Under the pieces are notes generated by a model. It was not told where the DNA came from. It did not search any database and saw nothing but the letters and a program-made list of their open reading frames with translations. This document shows, piece by piece, positions 9,347-19,099 of a stretch of 64,000 bases of DNA; the first letter of the stretch is position 1; every line of letters starts with the position of its first letter. The position numbers and the translations under genes were made by a program. Origin of the DNA: an uncultured Rhodospirillales bacterium (GTDB taxonomy: Bacteria > Pseudomonadota > Alphaproteobacteria > Azospirillales > Azospirillaceae); assembly GCA_903927615.1 (NCBI GenBank), contig CAIYNU010000063.1:1-64000 (forward strand). The letters are read 5' to 3'.

Positions 9347-10009
9347 ATGCGCGCCGCTACCTCATTCGTGCTTCTTTGTGCCGTCGCTGCCCTGGGGCTG
9401 ATCTCCGGAGCAACGCCGGTAGCCGCCGAGACCCCGGCCCTGATTAACGACAATGCCAGCGAGTGCGATATCGCCGGAGCCCTCGGCATCGGCAAACCCA
9501 GTTGCCCCGGGCCGGTGGTCCCAAGCGTGGCCACGCCCAACCCACCGACACCATTAGGGTCCCGCGGCCTCCGGATGGGCAACCTGACCCAGATGACCGA
9601 AATGCCGCCCGTGCCGGGTCCGGCCCAACCCCAGACGACAACGGCGACCCCCGCGAAGCCCCACGCGTACGCGGCGGCCTTTCAGATCAATTTTGCCTTC
9701 GGCACCGCCACCCTAACCGACGATGCCCGCCGCATGCTCGATCGGATCGGATCGGTGCTGACCTCGCCCGGGACCGAAAGCGCCACGTTCCGCATCACCG
9801 GCCACACCGACGGCATCGGTTCGCCCAGCCGCAACCTGCGGCTTTCCGCGGCACGGGCCGAAGCGGTCAAGGAGTACTTTATCCGCACCTATCGGATCGA
9901 CCCATCACGCCTTCAGGCGGTGGGTCGGGGCGCCAGCGCCCTGCTGAACCCCGACAATCCCGCCGCCCCGGAAAACCGCCGGGTTGAGATCACCCATCTG
10001 ACCAACTGA
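9347..10009 (+). CDS. OmpA family peptidoglycan-associated protein
   Basis: The 220-residue exported protein has an N-terminal signal peptide (hydrophobic core SFVLLCAVAALGLISG, cleavage near VAAE). A Pro/Thr-rich linker follows to about residue 105, then a C-terminal OmpA domain: FQINFAFGTATLTDDARRML, then RITGHTDGIGSPSRNLRLSA with the conserved Asp and Arg-type contacts, and GRGASALLNPDN before NRRVEI. Such domains bind peptidoglycan non-covalently in the periplasm. There is no lipobox and no beta-barrel, so it is a soluble periplasmic member. It appears to be transcribed alone. Confidence 0.88.
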   Translation: MRAATSFVLLCAVAALGLISGATPVAAETPALINDNASECDIAGALGIGKPSCPGPVVPSVATPNPPTPLGSRGLRMGNLTQMTEMPPVPGPAQPQTTTATPAKPHAYAAAFQINFAFGTATLTDDARRMLDRIGSVLTSPGTESATFRITGHTDGIGSPSRNLRLSAARAEAVKEYFIRTYRIDPSRLQAVGRGASALLNPDNPAAPENRRVEITHLTN

Positions 10010-10147
10010 CGAACGGAAGTTCGGAGATCAGGCCCCGCCCCACCAGCGGCCCGGCACACCGGTTTGCGCCGCTGGAGGGACAGGTCCCCTATGGTGGTGG
10101 TGACGCCCTGACCCGGCAGGAGGTTCGCGCCTTGGGACGCGCCGGCA

Positions 10148-10843
10148 TCAGTCGTTGGCCATGGCGATGTTTTTATCGCGCAAGGCCCGAAGAAAGGCGT
10201 CGATGTTGCCGCCTTTGGCCTGGATCACCGAAGCAAATTCCTGACGCTGGGTCACGCTCATGCTCACCCCGTCAATCACCACATCGATAATGCGCATGCC
10301 GATGTCACGGGTCCGCACCCGCCACTCGACGCGAACCGGGGGGCCCTTCGGTTGAAGCACCTCGCTGGCGACGATCACGTCGCCGTTCGCTTCTTTCCGG
10401 TTCGACAGCACCCGGAACGTTTGCCCGTCATAGCTATCGAACATCAGGGCATAGCTGCGGGTCACCATCTCCTCGAACAGAGGGAGATAGTCATGCTGCT
10501 GGGCCGGAGTCGCCACCACCCAATAACGTCCCAGCACAAACCGCCCGATGGTTGGCAGATCGAAGCCGCGGTTCAGCAGAACCCGGTACCTTTCCAGTCG
10601 CTCGGCCTTGCCGAGACTCTTGGCGGCCATGACCGAAATGGCATCCCGGCCAAGGGCGTCGATGAAGCTGCTGGCCTGGACCGTCTGATCGGCGCTTTGG
10701 GCCAGAACCGGGGGTCCGAAGCCCATCTGAACCGCCAGCAACACCAGGCACAGGGCGACGCACCGGCAACTCCGGCGCGCAGACCAAGAGGCGCCAACCA
10801 CGGCATCAATGCAACGCTTCCAATATTTCCGTAAGACAGTCAT
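10148..10843 (-). CDS. MlaC/Ttg2D-like phospholipid-binding ABC transporter accessory protein
   Basis: The 231-residue protein has a basic N-region and signal peptide (cleavage near VLAQS). The MlaC fold follows: FIDALGRDAISVMA, then RFVLGRYWVVATPAQQHDYLPLFEEM, VEWRVRTRDIGMRIIDVVIDGVSMSV and FASVIQAKGGNIDAFLRALR. MlaC-type proteins carry phospholipids or hopanoid-related lipids across the periplasm. No Mla permease or ATPase gene is adjacent, so it may serve a transporter encoded elsewhere or be HpnM-like. AAGGAG lies upstream of the chosen ATG. Confidence 0.88.
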   Translation of the reverse strand: MTVLRKYWKRCIDAVVGASWSARRSCRCVALCLVLLAVQMGFGPPVLAQSADQTVQASSFIDALGRDAISVMAAKSLGKAERLERYRVLLNRGFDLPTIGRFVLGRYWVVATPAQQHDYLPLFEEMVTRSYALMFDSYDGQTFRVLSNRKEANGDVIVASEVLQPKGPPVRVEWRVRTRDIGMRIIDVVIDGVSMSVTQRQEFASVIQAKGGNIDAFLRALRDKNIAMAND

Positions 10844-11007
10844 GGCCTGTACGTTCTCCTTTTCCTGGCAATCGCCGCACCAGCGTCCTCACTCCCACCG
10901 ACCGTTGCCACCCTGACTGGCCGAAACACTCACGTGTTCGAGATATTTTAACCTTTATAGTATACCCACACCATGATGGTCAGGAACCAAGCGTCTCGGT
11001 CCCCGCC

Positions 11008-12462
11008 CTAGCACCCTGGGCGCAACCGCCGGTACAGGTCGGCATAAGCCTGAGCCGATGCCTCCCAGCCGAAGTCGCGGGCCATGGCGTGGCGCTGGAT
11101 TCTTTGCCAACGCGGCCGGTCCTGGAACAAATCAATGGCGCGGCGAACCGTCCAGGTCAAGGCGCCTGGGGTCGGCTCGTCAAAGGCAAAACCGGTGGCG
11201 CAGCCATCGGCCAGCGCCGCCGGGGTGGCGTCAATCACGGTATCCTCCAGACCGCCGGTCCGCCGCACCAGCGGCAGGGTACCGTAGCGCATGGCGTAAA
11301 GTTGCGTCAGGCCGCAGGGTTCGGCCCGGGACGGCACCATCAGGACATCGGCCCCGGCCTGGATGCGGTGGGCGAGCGCCTCGTCGTAGCCGATATGGAC
11401 GCCGGCGACCTGGGGATGGCTGCCGGCGACGCGCAGCAGCGCCGCCTCCAGGCTCTTGTCACCGGTTCCCAACACCACCAGTTGGCCACCCCGCGCAAAG
11501 AGGGTCGGCAGCGACTCCACCAGCAAATCGGCGCCCTTGTGCCAGGTCAGGCGGCTGATCAGGGCGAACAGCGGGGCATCAAGCCTCGGCTCCAGCCCGA
11601 ATTCGGCCTGAAGCGCCGCCTTGTTGGCGACCTTGGCATCGAGTCGGTCCGGGCTAAAGGCGCTGGTCAGATGCGGATCGGTGCTCGGATTCCAGATGCC
11701 GTAGTCCACGCCATTGAGAATGCCCTCCAAATGGTCGGTCCGGTGGGCAAGCAGACCTTCCAGACCGCACCCATAGGCGGGGGACTGGATTTCCCGGGCA
11801 TAGGTCGGACTGACCGTGGTCAGGCGGTCGGCGTAATAAAGCCCGGCTTTCAGGAAACCAATGCCGCCGTAGTACTCGACGCCCTCCATTTGGAAGCTGT
11901 GCGCCGGCAGTTGCAGGGCCGACAGGGTGTGCGGCGAAAACTGCCCCTGATACGCGATGTTATGGACGGTCATGACCGTCCCCGGCCGCCGGCCGCCCTG
12001 GAACGCCACATAGGCCGGCATCAAGCCGGCTTGCCAGTCATGGCCATGCAGGATGTCGGGCTGCCATTGGTGACTGGACCCGGTGTGGGCGAACTCTGCT
12101 GCAACCCAGCCGAGGGTGCCGAAGCGCACGTCGTTGTCGGCCCAATCGGCGCCCCCGGGCGCCAGATAGGGGTTGCCCGGGCGCTCGAACAGTTCGGGCT
12201 GCTCGATGGCGTACGCGGTCACGCCATTGGCGAGTTGTCCCACGATCAGACGCCCACTTTTACCGCCGGGCAGGCCGGAGAGCGTCCGCACCACGCGGCG
12301 CCCGTCCAACCCGTCGATCACCGCCGGGTAGCCGGGCAGCAGCATCCGGACATCGACGCCCCGTTCCGTGAGCGCCAGTGGCAGCGCCGCGCTGACATCG
12401 GCCAGACCCCCGGTCTTGATCAGCGGAAAACATTCGGAAGTAACGAACAACACACGCATCAT
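11008..12462 (-). CDS. glgA: glycogen synthase (ADP-glucose), GT5
   Basis: This enzyme transfers glucose from ADP-glucose to the non-reducing end of alpha-1,4-glucan. The 484-residue GT-B protein shows the N-terminal KTGGLADV motif (ADP-glucose-binding Lys at about residue 16), HGHDWQAGLMP, and the C-terminal donor site EPCGLTQLYAMRYGTLPLVR with RRTGGLEDTV. Two adjacent ATGs (12462 and 12459) are possible starts. It lies 69 bp downstream of glgC on the same strand, so the two very likely form an operon for glycogen storage. Confidence 0.96.
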   Translation of the reverse strand: MMRVLFVTSECFPLIKTGGLADVSAALPLALTERGVDVRMLLPGYPAVIDGLDGRRVVRTLSGLPGGKSGRLIVGQLANGVTAYAIEQPELFERPGNPYLAPGGADWADNDVRFGTLGWVAAEFAHTGSSHQWQPDILHGHDWQAGLMPAYVAFQGGRRPGTVMTVHNIAYQGQFSPHTLSALQLPAHSFQMEGVEYYGGIGFLKAGLYYADRLTTVSPTYAREIQSPAYGCGLEGLLAHRTDHLEGILNGVDYGIWNPSTDPHLTSAFSPDRLDAKVANKAALQAEFGLEPRLDAPLFALISRLTWHKGADLLVESLPTLFARGGQLVVLGTGDKSLEAALLRVAGSHPQVAGVHIGYDEALAHRIQAGADVLMVPSRAEPCGLTQLYAMRYGTLPLVRRTGGLEDTVIDATPAALADGCATGFAFDEPTPGALTWTVRRAIDLFQDRPRWQRIQRHAMARDFGWEASAQAYADLYRRLRPGC

Positions 12463-12531
12463 GTCGCCGGGAATCGCTTGAGAAGAGGGAAAGCCTGGCC
12501 GAAGGCCCGGCCCGGCCCGGCTCGGACCGGA

Positions 12532-13797
12532 TCAGCGCCTGAGCCGGTCAAGGTCATCCTGGCAGATCAGGGTAACCCCATTTTCAGTGCGGTGGAACCG
12601 CCGCTCGTCCTCTTCCGGGTCCTCGCCCACCACCAACCCGTCAGGAATACGGCAGCCACGGTCGATCACCACCTTGGTCAGCCGACTGTGGCGGCCGATG
12701 CTGCATTCCGGCAAGACCACCGCCTGTTCCAGGGTACAGTAGGAATTGACCCGAACCTGGGAGAACAACAGCGAGCGGCGCACCAGCGAACCCGAGACGA
12801 TGCAACCGCCCGACACCAGACTGTCCACGGCCATGCCGCGGCGGTCGGCGCGGTCGAACACGAATTTGGCCGGGGGGAGCTGTTCCTGATACGTGAAGAT
12901 CGGCCAGTTGCGGTCGTACATATTCAGCGCCGGCGTCACACTGGTCAGATCAAGATTGGCTTCCCAGTAGGCGTCCACAGTGCCCACGTCGCGCCAATAG
13001 GGTTCGCAGGGCGCGTCGTTCGTGACGCAACTGTCGACGAACTGATGAGCCATCACCTTTGCTCTCGGCACCAGATAGGGAATGATATCCTTGCCAAAGT
13101 CGCGCGACGAGTCCTGATCCGCGGCGTCACGCTCCAACTGGTCGAACAGGAAGTTGGCATTGAAGACATAAATGCCCATGGAGGCCAGGGCCCGCTCGGG
13201 CTTGTCCGGCATGCCCGGCGGATCCGCGGGCTTTTCCAGGAAATTCACCACCTGCCCCTGATCGTTGACATCCATCACCCCAAAGCCGGTGGCGTCCAAC
13301 CGGGGCACTTCCACGCACGGGACGGTCAGGTCGGCGCTGCTGGCGATGTGATCCAGCAGCATCGCGGCATAATCCATCTTATAGATGTGATCACCCGCAA
13401 GGATCAGCACGTATTCAGGGTTATGGGCACGCAGAATATCCAAATTCTGGTACACGGCATCGGCGGTCCCCTGGTACCAGGACGTCTCGTCGATGCGTTG
13501 CTGGGCCGGCAACAAATCACAGAACTCATTCATTTCGCCGCGCAGGAAACCCCAGCCCCGCTGTAGGTGGCGCAGCAGGCTGTGTGACTTATATTGCGTA
13601 ATGACGCTGATCCGCCGGAAGCCGGAATTCATGCAATTGGACAGGGCGAAGTCGATAATCCGGAACTTGCCGCCGAAGTGCACCGCCGGCTTGGCGCGGC
13701 GCGCCGTCAGATGTTTCAGGCGGCTACCCCGGCCGCCAGCCAGCACCAGGGCAATCGCCCGCCTAGGCGCCAGGCGTAGATCCCGTTTATCGTGCAT
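12532..13797 (-). CDS. glgC: glucose-1-phosphate adenylyltransferase
   Basis: This enzyme makes ADP-glucose from ATP and glucose-1-phosphate, the committed step of bacterial glycogen synthesis. The 421-residue protein shows the nucleotidyl-transferase opening [16 protein letters not shown], then [20 protein letters not shown], the sugar-phosphate region [12 protein letters not shown], and a C-terminal left-handed beta-helix ([19 protein letters not shown]). It is first in the glgC-glgA pair. Branching enzyme and phosphorylase genes are not in this window. Confidence 0.97.
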   Translation of the reverse strand: MHDKRDLRLAPRRAIALVLAGGRGSRLKHLTARRAKPAVHFGGKFRIIDFALSNCMNSGFRRISVITQYKSHSLLRHLQRGWGFLRGEMNEFCDLLPAQQRIDETSWYQGTADAVYQNLDILRAHNPEYVLILAGDHIYKMDYAAMLLDHIASSADLTVPCVEVPRLDATGFGVMDVNDQGQVVNFLEKPADPPGMPDKPERALASMGIYVFNANFLFDQLERDAADQDSSRDFGKDIIPYLVPRAKVMAHQFVDSCVTNDAPCEPYWRDVGTVDAYWEANLDLTSVTPALNMYDRNWPIFTYQEQLPPAKFVFDRADRRGMAVDSLVSGGCIVSGSLVRRSLLFSQVRVNSYCTLEQAVVLPECSIGRHSRLTKVVIDRGCRIPDGLVVGEDPEEDERRFHRTENGVTLICQDDLDRLRR

Positions 13798-14120
13798 CGA
13801 TTCTGCCTTTGGCTGTTTTCAGTCGGCATCGCCCTCCCCAGCGCCACGGGTCTCCCACCCCGGCGCCCGGCGCCCGTGACCAAAGTGTGCCACAGAACAG
13901 TGCGATGCACCATAGCGGGCCATGGGCGACGAGGGGTTTTGATCCGACCGCACAGGGGGCCGGTCTGGGGATTGGCCGTTATGGGCGTCACGGCGCCGCC
14001 GGCACCGCCCCGGGTGGCCCGCGCCAGAGTCCTCGCCGATGGCGTGCGCCCCCATGATAGAAGATTTCCCCAGGAATTTTAGCTAGGCTGAGGTCCAGGT
14101 CACGACATCCGGATGATCCC
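13798..14120. other. divergent intergenic region glgC / DUF599 gene
   Basis: About 320 bp of GC-rich sequence separate the two divergent starts. No additional gene or clear operator was seen. Both promoters must lie here. Confidence 0.4.
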
Positions 14121-14837
14121 ATGCCGCCCGACATGACGCCGCTCGACTTTGCCGCCCTGCTTTGGTTCGTGGCAATCTGGCTGGGCTACACCATCGGGCA
14201 GGACCTGCCGTGGCGGTGGGCGGGGGGAATCAACCACCATCTGCGGCGGCTGCGGGTGCTGTGGATGCGCAGAACCCTCGAGCGCGACATCCGGCTGATG
14301 GACAGTCAACTGGTCGGGCACACCATGAACAGCGTCACGTTCTTTGCCTCGACCACCATGTTGATTCTGGCCGGACTGCTGGGCCTGCTCGGCAACGTCG
14401 ACCGGGTCTATACCGCGGCCGACCGGTTGACCTTCACGGTCAGAACCTCGCCCGAATTGTTCGAGACCAAGCTCCTGGTCCTGATGGCGATTTTTATTTA
14501 TGCGTTTTTTCAGTTCACCTGGGCCTTGCGCCAGTTCAACTATACCTGCGCACTGCTCGGGTCGGCCCCGGCCGCCCCCCTCGCGACCCACCACCGCGAC
14601 GCCCTGGCCGAAACCATGGCGACGGTGATGACTCACGCGGTGACCTCGCTGAATGGCGGCCTCCGGGCTTACTACTTTGCGCTGGCGATTCTCACATGGT
14701 TCATCCAGCCTTGGATGTTCCTGGTGACGAGCAATCTGGTGGTGGGCATCCTGGTCTGGCGGCAACTGTGGTCAGGCGCCGCCGGAGCCATCAACCGGCA
14801 TATCGAGATTTTGGACGAGGCCGAGCGGCGGCCGTAG
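14121..14837 (+). CDS. DUF599 family membrane protein
   Basis: The protein has 238 residues with about four membrane helices. The DUF599 pattern is clear: LDFAALLWFVAIWLGYT near the N-terminus, MRRTLERDIRLMDSQLVGHTM, FFASTTMLILAGLLGLLG, then LLVLMAIFIYAFFQFTWALR followed by FNYTCALLG. The function of the family is unknown. The start could also be the ATG at 14133, just before the first helix. Its last 47 bp overlap, tail to tail, the convergent helicase gene. Confidence 0.85.
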   Translation: MPPDMTPLDFAALLWFVAIWLGYTIGQDLPWRWAGGINHHLRRLRVLWMRRTLERDIRLMDSQLVGHTMNSVTFFASTTMLILAGLLGLLGNVDRVYTAADRLTFTVRTSPELFETKLLVLMAIFIYAFFQFTWALRQFNYTCALLGSAPAAPLATHHRDALAETMATVMTHAVTSLNGGLRAYYFALAILTWFIQPWMFLVTSNLVVGILVWRQLWSGAAGAINRHIEILDEAERRP

Positions 14838-16065
14838 CCGGCCGGCCGGCGCTGAAGCCCCGGCGTTCCGGGGCGCCGCCGGGGCTGCGACGGTCCGCCG
14901 GCGCCGATGCCGGTGACGATACCGCGACGGCGGCGGGATGGCCGGCAACCACCGACAGGGGGCGACGGGTCAGCTTTTCGATGTCCCGCAGATAGGGGCG
15001 CTCGGATGGATCGCAGAAGGACAGCGCGATGCCGCGGGCCCCGGCCCTGGCCGTGCGACCGACCCGGTGAACGTAGCTTTCCGGGATATTCGGCAACTCG
15101 TAATTGATGACATGGGTCACGTCGTCCACATCAATGCCCCGGGCCGCAATGTCGGTGGCCACCAACACCCGGGCGTCGCCCGAACGGAAGCGCGCCAAGG
15201 CCCGCTGGCGGGCGCTTTGGGACTTGTTGCCGTGCAGCGCCTCGGCAACCACTCCGGCCTTGTCCAGTTGTTCCACCACCCGGTTGGCGCCGTGCTTGGT
15301 GCGGGTGAACACGATCACCCGCGCCAGGTCCCGATCATCCAGCAAGGCATTCAGCAGGGCGCGCTTGCTGGCGGTCTCAACGAAAAACACCCGTTGATCG
15401 ATGGCCTCGACGGTGACGACCGCGGGCGTGACTTCGACCCGGACCGGTTCGGTCAGCATATCCTCGGCCAAGCGGGTGATATCCGGCGGCATGGTGGCCG
15501 AAAACAGCAACGACTGCCGTTGCTTCGGCAGGGTCGCGATGATCCTGCGGACGTCCCGGATAAAGCCCATATCGAGCATCCGGTCGGCTTCGTCGAGCAC
15601 CAGGATGCCGGTTCGCTCCAACCGGATGTGCCGCTGGTTGATCAGGTCGAGCAAACGCCCGGGCGTCGCCACCAGGATGTCGACGCCGCGCGCCATCGCC
15701 TTGACCTGGGGGTCCTGGCCGACGCCGCCGAAGATCACGGCATGGCGCAGGCTGAGATTCCGACCATAGGTGGCAATGGCATCGGCGATCTGGATGGCCA
15801 GCTCCCGGGTGGGGGCCAGAATCAGCGCCCGAGCGGTCCCGGGCGGGGTCTGAACCCGGACTTCGGACAGGCGCTGAAGAATCGGCAAGGCAAAGGCTGC
15901 CGTCTTCCCGGTGCCGGTTTGGGCGATGCCCACCACGTCCCGCCCGGCGAGCAACGGCGGAATCGCCTGGGCCTGGATCGGGGTCGGGGTGTGGTAATTT
16001 TCGGCCACAAGGGCGCGCAACAAGGGCTCGGCGACACCGAGCGCAGAAAAATCGGGTGTGGTCAC
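14791..16065 (-). CDS. DEAD-box ATP-dependent RNA helicase, RhlE-type
   Basis: This superfamily 2 RNA helicase unwinds short RNA duplexes, for example in ribosome assembly or mRNA decay. Numbered from a GTG start at 16065, motifs are Q (TPIQAQAIPP), I (AQTGTGKT, residues 48-55), Ia (PTRELA), Ib (TPGRLLD), DEAD (LDEADRMLDMGF), SAT and the C-terminal VATDIAARGIDV with HRVGRTARAG. The tail is Pro/Ala/Arg-rich and low complexity (RPATAAARPRPKSRYAG), as in RhlE proteins. AAGGA lies 11 nt before the GTG; the frame is open to 16098. The stop lies inside the end of the convergent DUF599 gene. Confidence 0.93.
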   Translation of the reverse strand: MTTPDFSALGVAEPLLRALVAENYHTPTPIQAQAIPPLLAGRDVVGIAQTGTGKTAAFALPILQRLSEVRVQTPPGTARALILAPTRELAIQIADAIATYGRNLSLRHAVIFGGVGQDPQVKAMARGVDILVATPGRLLDLINQRHIRLERTGILVLDEADRMLDMGFIRDVRRIIATLPKQRQSLLFSATMPPDITRLAEDMLTEPVRVEVTPAVVTVEAIDQRVFFVETASKRALLNALLDDRDLARVIVFTRTKHGANRVVEQLDKAGVVAEALHGNKSQSARQRALARFRSGDARVLVATDIAARGIDVDDVTHVINYELPNIPESYVHRVGRTARAGARGIALSFCDPSERPYLRDIEKLTRRPLSVVAGHPAAVAVSSPASAPADRRSPGGAPERRGFSAGRPATAAARPRPKSRYAG

Positions 16066-16417
16066 GGAGATTATGGTCCTTCGGCGCCCGGAATCCACGG
16101 GACACGGCCTCAGCCGGTCAAGATCGGCGGCGCCTTGATTATCGGGTGCGGCGGCTCCACGCGCTTTGGCCGCTGCGGATTACAGGGAATTGTCCCAGGA
16201 TTAAGCTTTGCCGTAATATGACGACATCGCGTCGCGCGATCGCGAGAGAATTCGATGAGCCTTCATGAAGGAAAAATTGGCCGCTGTCAAGGGCGATTCA
16301 ACTTTCCCGTGGCACAATCAGGCAAACCGGGCCGACCGTGGCGGATGGTATGGTGAAAGCCGCCGCACAGCGGGCATTCATCTGGCGTGCCGGCCACTGC
16401 CGGCCGAGGAGGTGTTC
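16066..16417. other. divergent intergenic region between the helicase gene and a membrane-protein gene
   Basis: This stretch has no convincing gene. A promoter-like pair, TTGTCC at 16190-16195 and TAATAT at 16214-16219 (18-bp spacer), points rightward. An ATG at 16265 opens the frame of the downstream gene earlier, but the AGGAGG before 16418 argues for the later start. Confidence 0.4.
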
Positions 16418-16987
16418 TTGAGCATAAACCTACGGGCCCGGAAGGCGCTGACCCTGCCGCTGATGGTGCTGGCCGCGTGCCTGATCCTGTTCGAGGACTT
16501 TGTTTGGAGCCGGATCACGGTCCTGGTCGGCATCATCTCGCGCTGGCAACTGGTGGCGCGCCTTGAACGGTGGGTGCTGGCGCGCGATCGCACCACCACG
16601 CTGGCGCTGTTCGCCATACCGATTTCCGCCCTGATCCCGATCAAGCTGATCGCGGTCTATCTGATCGTCTCGGGCCGGGTGACGACCGGCATTCTGGTGA
16701 TCGTCGCGGCCAAACTCATCGGCACCGCCATTTCGGCCAGACTGTTCATCATCGCGAAACCCAAGCTGATGACCTTCGCGATGTTCGTTCAGCTCTATGA
16801 CAAGGTGCTCGACTTCAAGGCCTGGGCGCATCAGGTCTTGGACATCCCGGGCCTCCGGGCAGCCATCACGCGCGCCAGGGCCACGCTCCATCGGTTGCGC
16901 GGCGATCAGGTCCCGGGGACCCGCAAGCCCAAATGGCTACTCGATCGGCTGCTGGCGGCCCGTCGGCTGCTTCGAAAGCCCGACTGA
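16418..16987 (+). CDS. small integral membrane protein, function unknown
   Basis: A TTG start at 16418 is favoured because AGGAGGTG sits about 5 nt upstream and the product then opens directly with SINLRARKALTLPLMVLA. GTG at 16412 or ATG at 16265 are alternatives. The roughly 189-residue protein has three or four hydrophobic segments (LPLMVLAACLILFEDFVW; TTTLALFAIPISALIPIKLI; TTGILVIVAAKLIGTAISA). A basic amphipathic C-terminus follows (TRARATLHRLRGDQ, RLLAARRLLRKPD). It resembles hypothetical proteins of Rhodospirillales; no function can be assigned. Confidence 0.65.
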   Translation: MSINLRARKALTLPLMVLAACLILFEDFVWSRITVLVGIISRWQLVARLERWVLARDRTTTLALFAIPISALIPIKLIAVYLIVSGRVTTGILVIVAAKLIGTAISARLFIIAKPKLMTFAMFVQLYDKVLDFKAWAHQVLDIPGLRAAITRARATLHRLRGDQVPGTRKPKWLLDRLLAARRLLRKPD

Positions 16988-17063
16988 TCCCGGCGGGGGG
17001 AACGACCGACCCGAGCTATGGCCGACGGCGCCGGACAACCATGACTGAACGGGCAGCCTCGCC

Positions 17064-17261
17064 TCAGTTCGGGTAACGGCGCGCAAACAGGTGCCAGTCA
17101 AGGACGTTAGGCCGGGTGCCCCCGCCCAACAGGGCCTCCATTTCAGATTCCGAAAGAAACCCGCGTCCGCGACAAATCTGGCAGGCCTTGTCGAGATCCT
17201 TGTCCTTGGCCACCAGCCGGGTTCCTTTGCCGTTGCAGCTTTCGCAAACATACTTGTTCAT
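17064..17261 (-). CDS. 65-aa zinc-finger protein with two CxxCxGxG motifs
   Basis: This tiny protein contains two DnaJ-type zinc-binding repeats, C6-x2-C9-x-G-x-G and C27-x2-C30-x-G-x-G (YVCESCNGKGTRL and KACQICRGRGF). The acidic C-terminal half carries a LLGGGTRPNVLDWHLF segment. One zinc ion is expected between the two motifs. It starts 24 bp after the end of the permease gene on the same strand and is probably the last gene of that operon. It has no J domain, so it is not a DnaJ chaperone. Its role is unknown. Confidence 0.7.
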   Translation of the reverse strand: MNKYVCESCNGKGTRLVAKDKDLDKACQICRGRGFLSESEMEALLGGGTRPNVLDWHLFARRYPN

Positions 17262-17285
17262 GCGCGCCCCATGGGGTTCCTCGCC

Positions 17286-18137
17286 TCATCGTGGTTCCCA
17301 CAGACTCCGGCCAGGCCATTGAGGATCCGTCACATCACGAACTTCGTCGGCCAGGAGTGTGAAGGTAAGGGCAATCAAAAAAATAATCGACGTTGTTGCA
17401 ATGATCAGGTGGGGACCGCTCCGCAGACCGAACAAACCGTCGCGGACCAGCGTCCCCAGGCTGGCGGCGGGATCTTGAACACCGATACCGAGAAAACTAA
17501 GCGCCGCCTCGGCCTGAACCAGGGGACCGATGATCGCCGCGCTGCGAACCGCAAGGGGCCCCGCGATATTCGGCAGGATGTGTGTGACCAGGACGTGGAA
17601 GGGTGGGGCCCCGAGCGCCACCGCGGCCAACACATGGGCTTGCCCGCGCTGGACCAGAGCCAGGGACCGCACAAAGCGGATCAGGGACGGCGAACACCCC
17701 AAGCCCAAGATGAGGACGATGGCGGCCGGGCTGGGCCCGATCAACACGGCAATGATGACGGCCAGCGCCAACTCGCGAATGCCCATCAGCAGGTCGGCCC
17801 CCCGCATGATCACCGAATCGATCCAGCCGCCGCACCAACCGGCGGCACCGCCGAACACCACGCCAAGGGTCAGGGCGAGCCCAAGGGACATCACCGCGAT
17901 GCCGCAGGACGTCCCGGTCCCGATCAGTAACCGCGCCCCCAGATCCCGGCCAAGGCCGTCGCGACCACACGGGGAGCCGAACGAGGGTCCGTCCCAGGCA
18001 TGCCCCAGATCCAGGCCGGACGGGTCAAGCGGCAGGCAAAACCCCGCCAGCGCCAACGCGCCGAACCCCAGCCCCAGCGCCGCGCAAATCAAGCCCCGGG
18101 GCGAACGCCAGAGCCGGTAGCGGCCGCCGCGTTTCAT
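17286..18137 (-). CDS. dipeptide/oligopeptide-type ABC transporter permease, DppC-like
   Basis: The 283-residue inner-membrane permease has an N-terminal helix (GLICAALGLGFGALALAGF) and the binding-protein-dependent transport domain (LGLALTLGVVFGGAAGWCGG; ELALAVIIAVLIGPSPAAIV). The EAA loop AVALGAPPFHVLVTHILPN contacts the ATPase. EAALSFLGIGVQDPAASLG is the usual DppC/OppC signature. Its ATG overlaps the stop of the upstream permease (ATGA, 18134-18137), indicating translational coupling. No ATPase gene is present in this operon, so the transporter must borrow ATPases encoded elsewhere. Confidence 0.92.
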   Translation of the reverse strand: MKRGGRYRLWRSPRGLICAALGLGFGALALAGFCLPLDPSGLDLGHAWDGPSFGSPCGRDGLGRDLGARLLIGTGTSCGIAVMSLGLALTLGVVFGGAAGWCGGWIDSVIMRGADLLMGIRELALAVIIAVLIGPSPAAIVLILGLGCSPSLIRFVRSLALVQRGQAHVLAAVALGAPPFHVLVTHILPNIAGPLAVRSAAIIGPLVQAEAALSFLGIGVQDPAASLGTLVRDGLFGLRSGPHLIIATTSIIFLIALTFTLLADEVRDVTDPQWPGRSLWEPR

Positions 18138-19099
18138 CGTCCGATCCCCGGATGTCGACTGCGCGGGTCGATGGCGACGATCAGCACATCCACCAGGACA
18201 CTGAACAAAGCCTGGAGTCCCACGAAGATGAGGATCACGGCGCCGGTCAACGGATAGTCCCGCGCCAGTACGGCAAAAATGGCCAGCCGTCCGAGCCCCG
18301 GCAGGTCAAAGACCGTCTCCACCACCGCCGTCGAGGTCAGCACGGCACCGCCCAGCATCCCCACCACCGCCCACACCGCCACCATGGCATTGGGCAGGGC
18401 GTGCCGGATCAGAACTGCCAGTTCCGCGAGACCCTTGGCGCGGGCGCAGCGCACGTAATCCTGGCCCAGCACATCCAGAATCTGCGTCCGGGTCACCCGC
18501 GCGATCAGCCCCACCGGCGGAATCGCCAGCACCAGGACGGGCGCGGCCAGCGCGGCGAGCCCCCCATCGCCGCCAACCGATGAAACACCCCAAACCGCCA
18601 CCGCCGTCAGCATCACCCAGGTGGCCAGCACAACCGGGGGCAGCGACAACGCCAGCACCGATCCGACGGTCAACAGGCCATCCCACCATGTCCCGTATCG
18701 GTAGGCCGAGACCACGCCGGCGGCGATGCCGACGGGAATCGCCACCCCCAGGGCCGACACCACCAACACCAGCGTCACCGGCGCCGCCTCGCCGATCAGG
18801 GTGGTGACCGGGGTGCCGCCATATCTCAACGAAAGCCCCAGATCACCGTGGAGCAAGCCCCACACGTAATCAAGGAACTGGCGCCACACCGGCAGGTCCA
18901 CCCCACTTGCCAGCCGCAGCCGCCGGGCAAACTCCGGGTCGCCGCCCTGTCCGTCCACCAACAGCGCGACCGGGTCGCCCGGGATCAGTCTGGTGACGAC
19001 AAAGGCGAACACCACGGCCAGCCCCAGCGCCAACATGGCTTCCCCGACGCGGCGGCCGACCGGCCCCCACCACCCCGACGGCCCCGGTCCCTGAGTCAC
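18134..19099 (-). CDS. dipeptide/oligopeptide-type ABC transporter permease, DppB-like
   Basis: The 321-residue permease starts at GTG 19099, which overlaps the stop of the substrate-binding gene (GTGA). The frame continues upstream, but that part has no membrane character. The order of features is typical: an N-terminal helix (MLALGLAVVFAFVVTRLIPGD, just over one membrane span), the conserved VDLPVWRQFLDYVWGLLHGDLG region, transport domain helices, and an EAA loop near RCARAKGLAELAVLIRHALPN. GLLTVGSVLALSLPPVVLATW is the first core helix. It forms the transmembrane channel with the DppC-like partner encoded just downstream. Confidence 0.92.
   Translation of the reverse strand: MTQGPGPSGWWGPVGRRVGEAMLALGLAVVFAFVVTRLIPGDPVALLVDGQGGDPEFARRLRLASGVDLPVWRQFLDYVWGLLHGDLGLSLRYGGTPVTTLIGEAAPVTLVLVVSALGVAIPVGIAAGVVSAYRYGTWWDGLLTVGSVLALSLPPVVLATWVMLTAVAVWGVSSVGGDGGLAALAAPVLVLAIPPVGLIARVTRTQILDVLGQDYVRCARAKGLAELAVLIRHALPNAMVAVWAVVGMLGGAVLTSTAVVETVFDLPGLGRLAIFAVLARDYPLTGAVILIFVGLQALFSVLVDVLIVAIDPRSRHPGIGR

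Noticed and set aside
11089-13566. 825-residue plus-strand frame across glgA and glgC
   Set aside because: It spans two well-supported genes on the other strand; the composition is typical antisense shadow.
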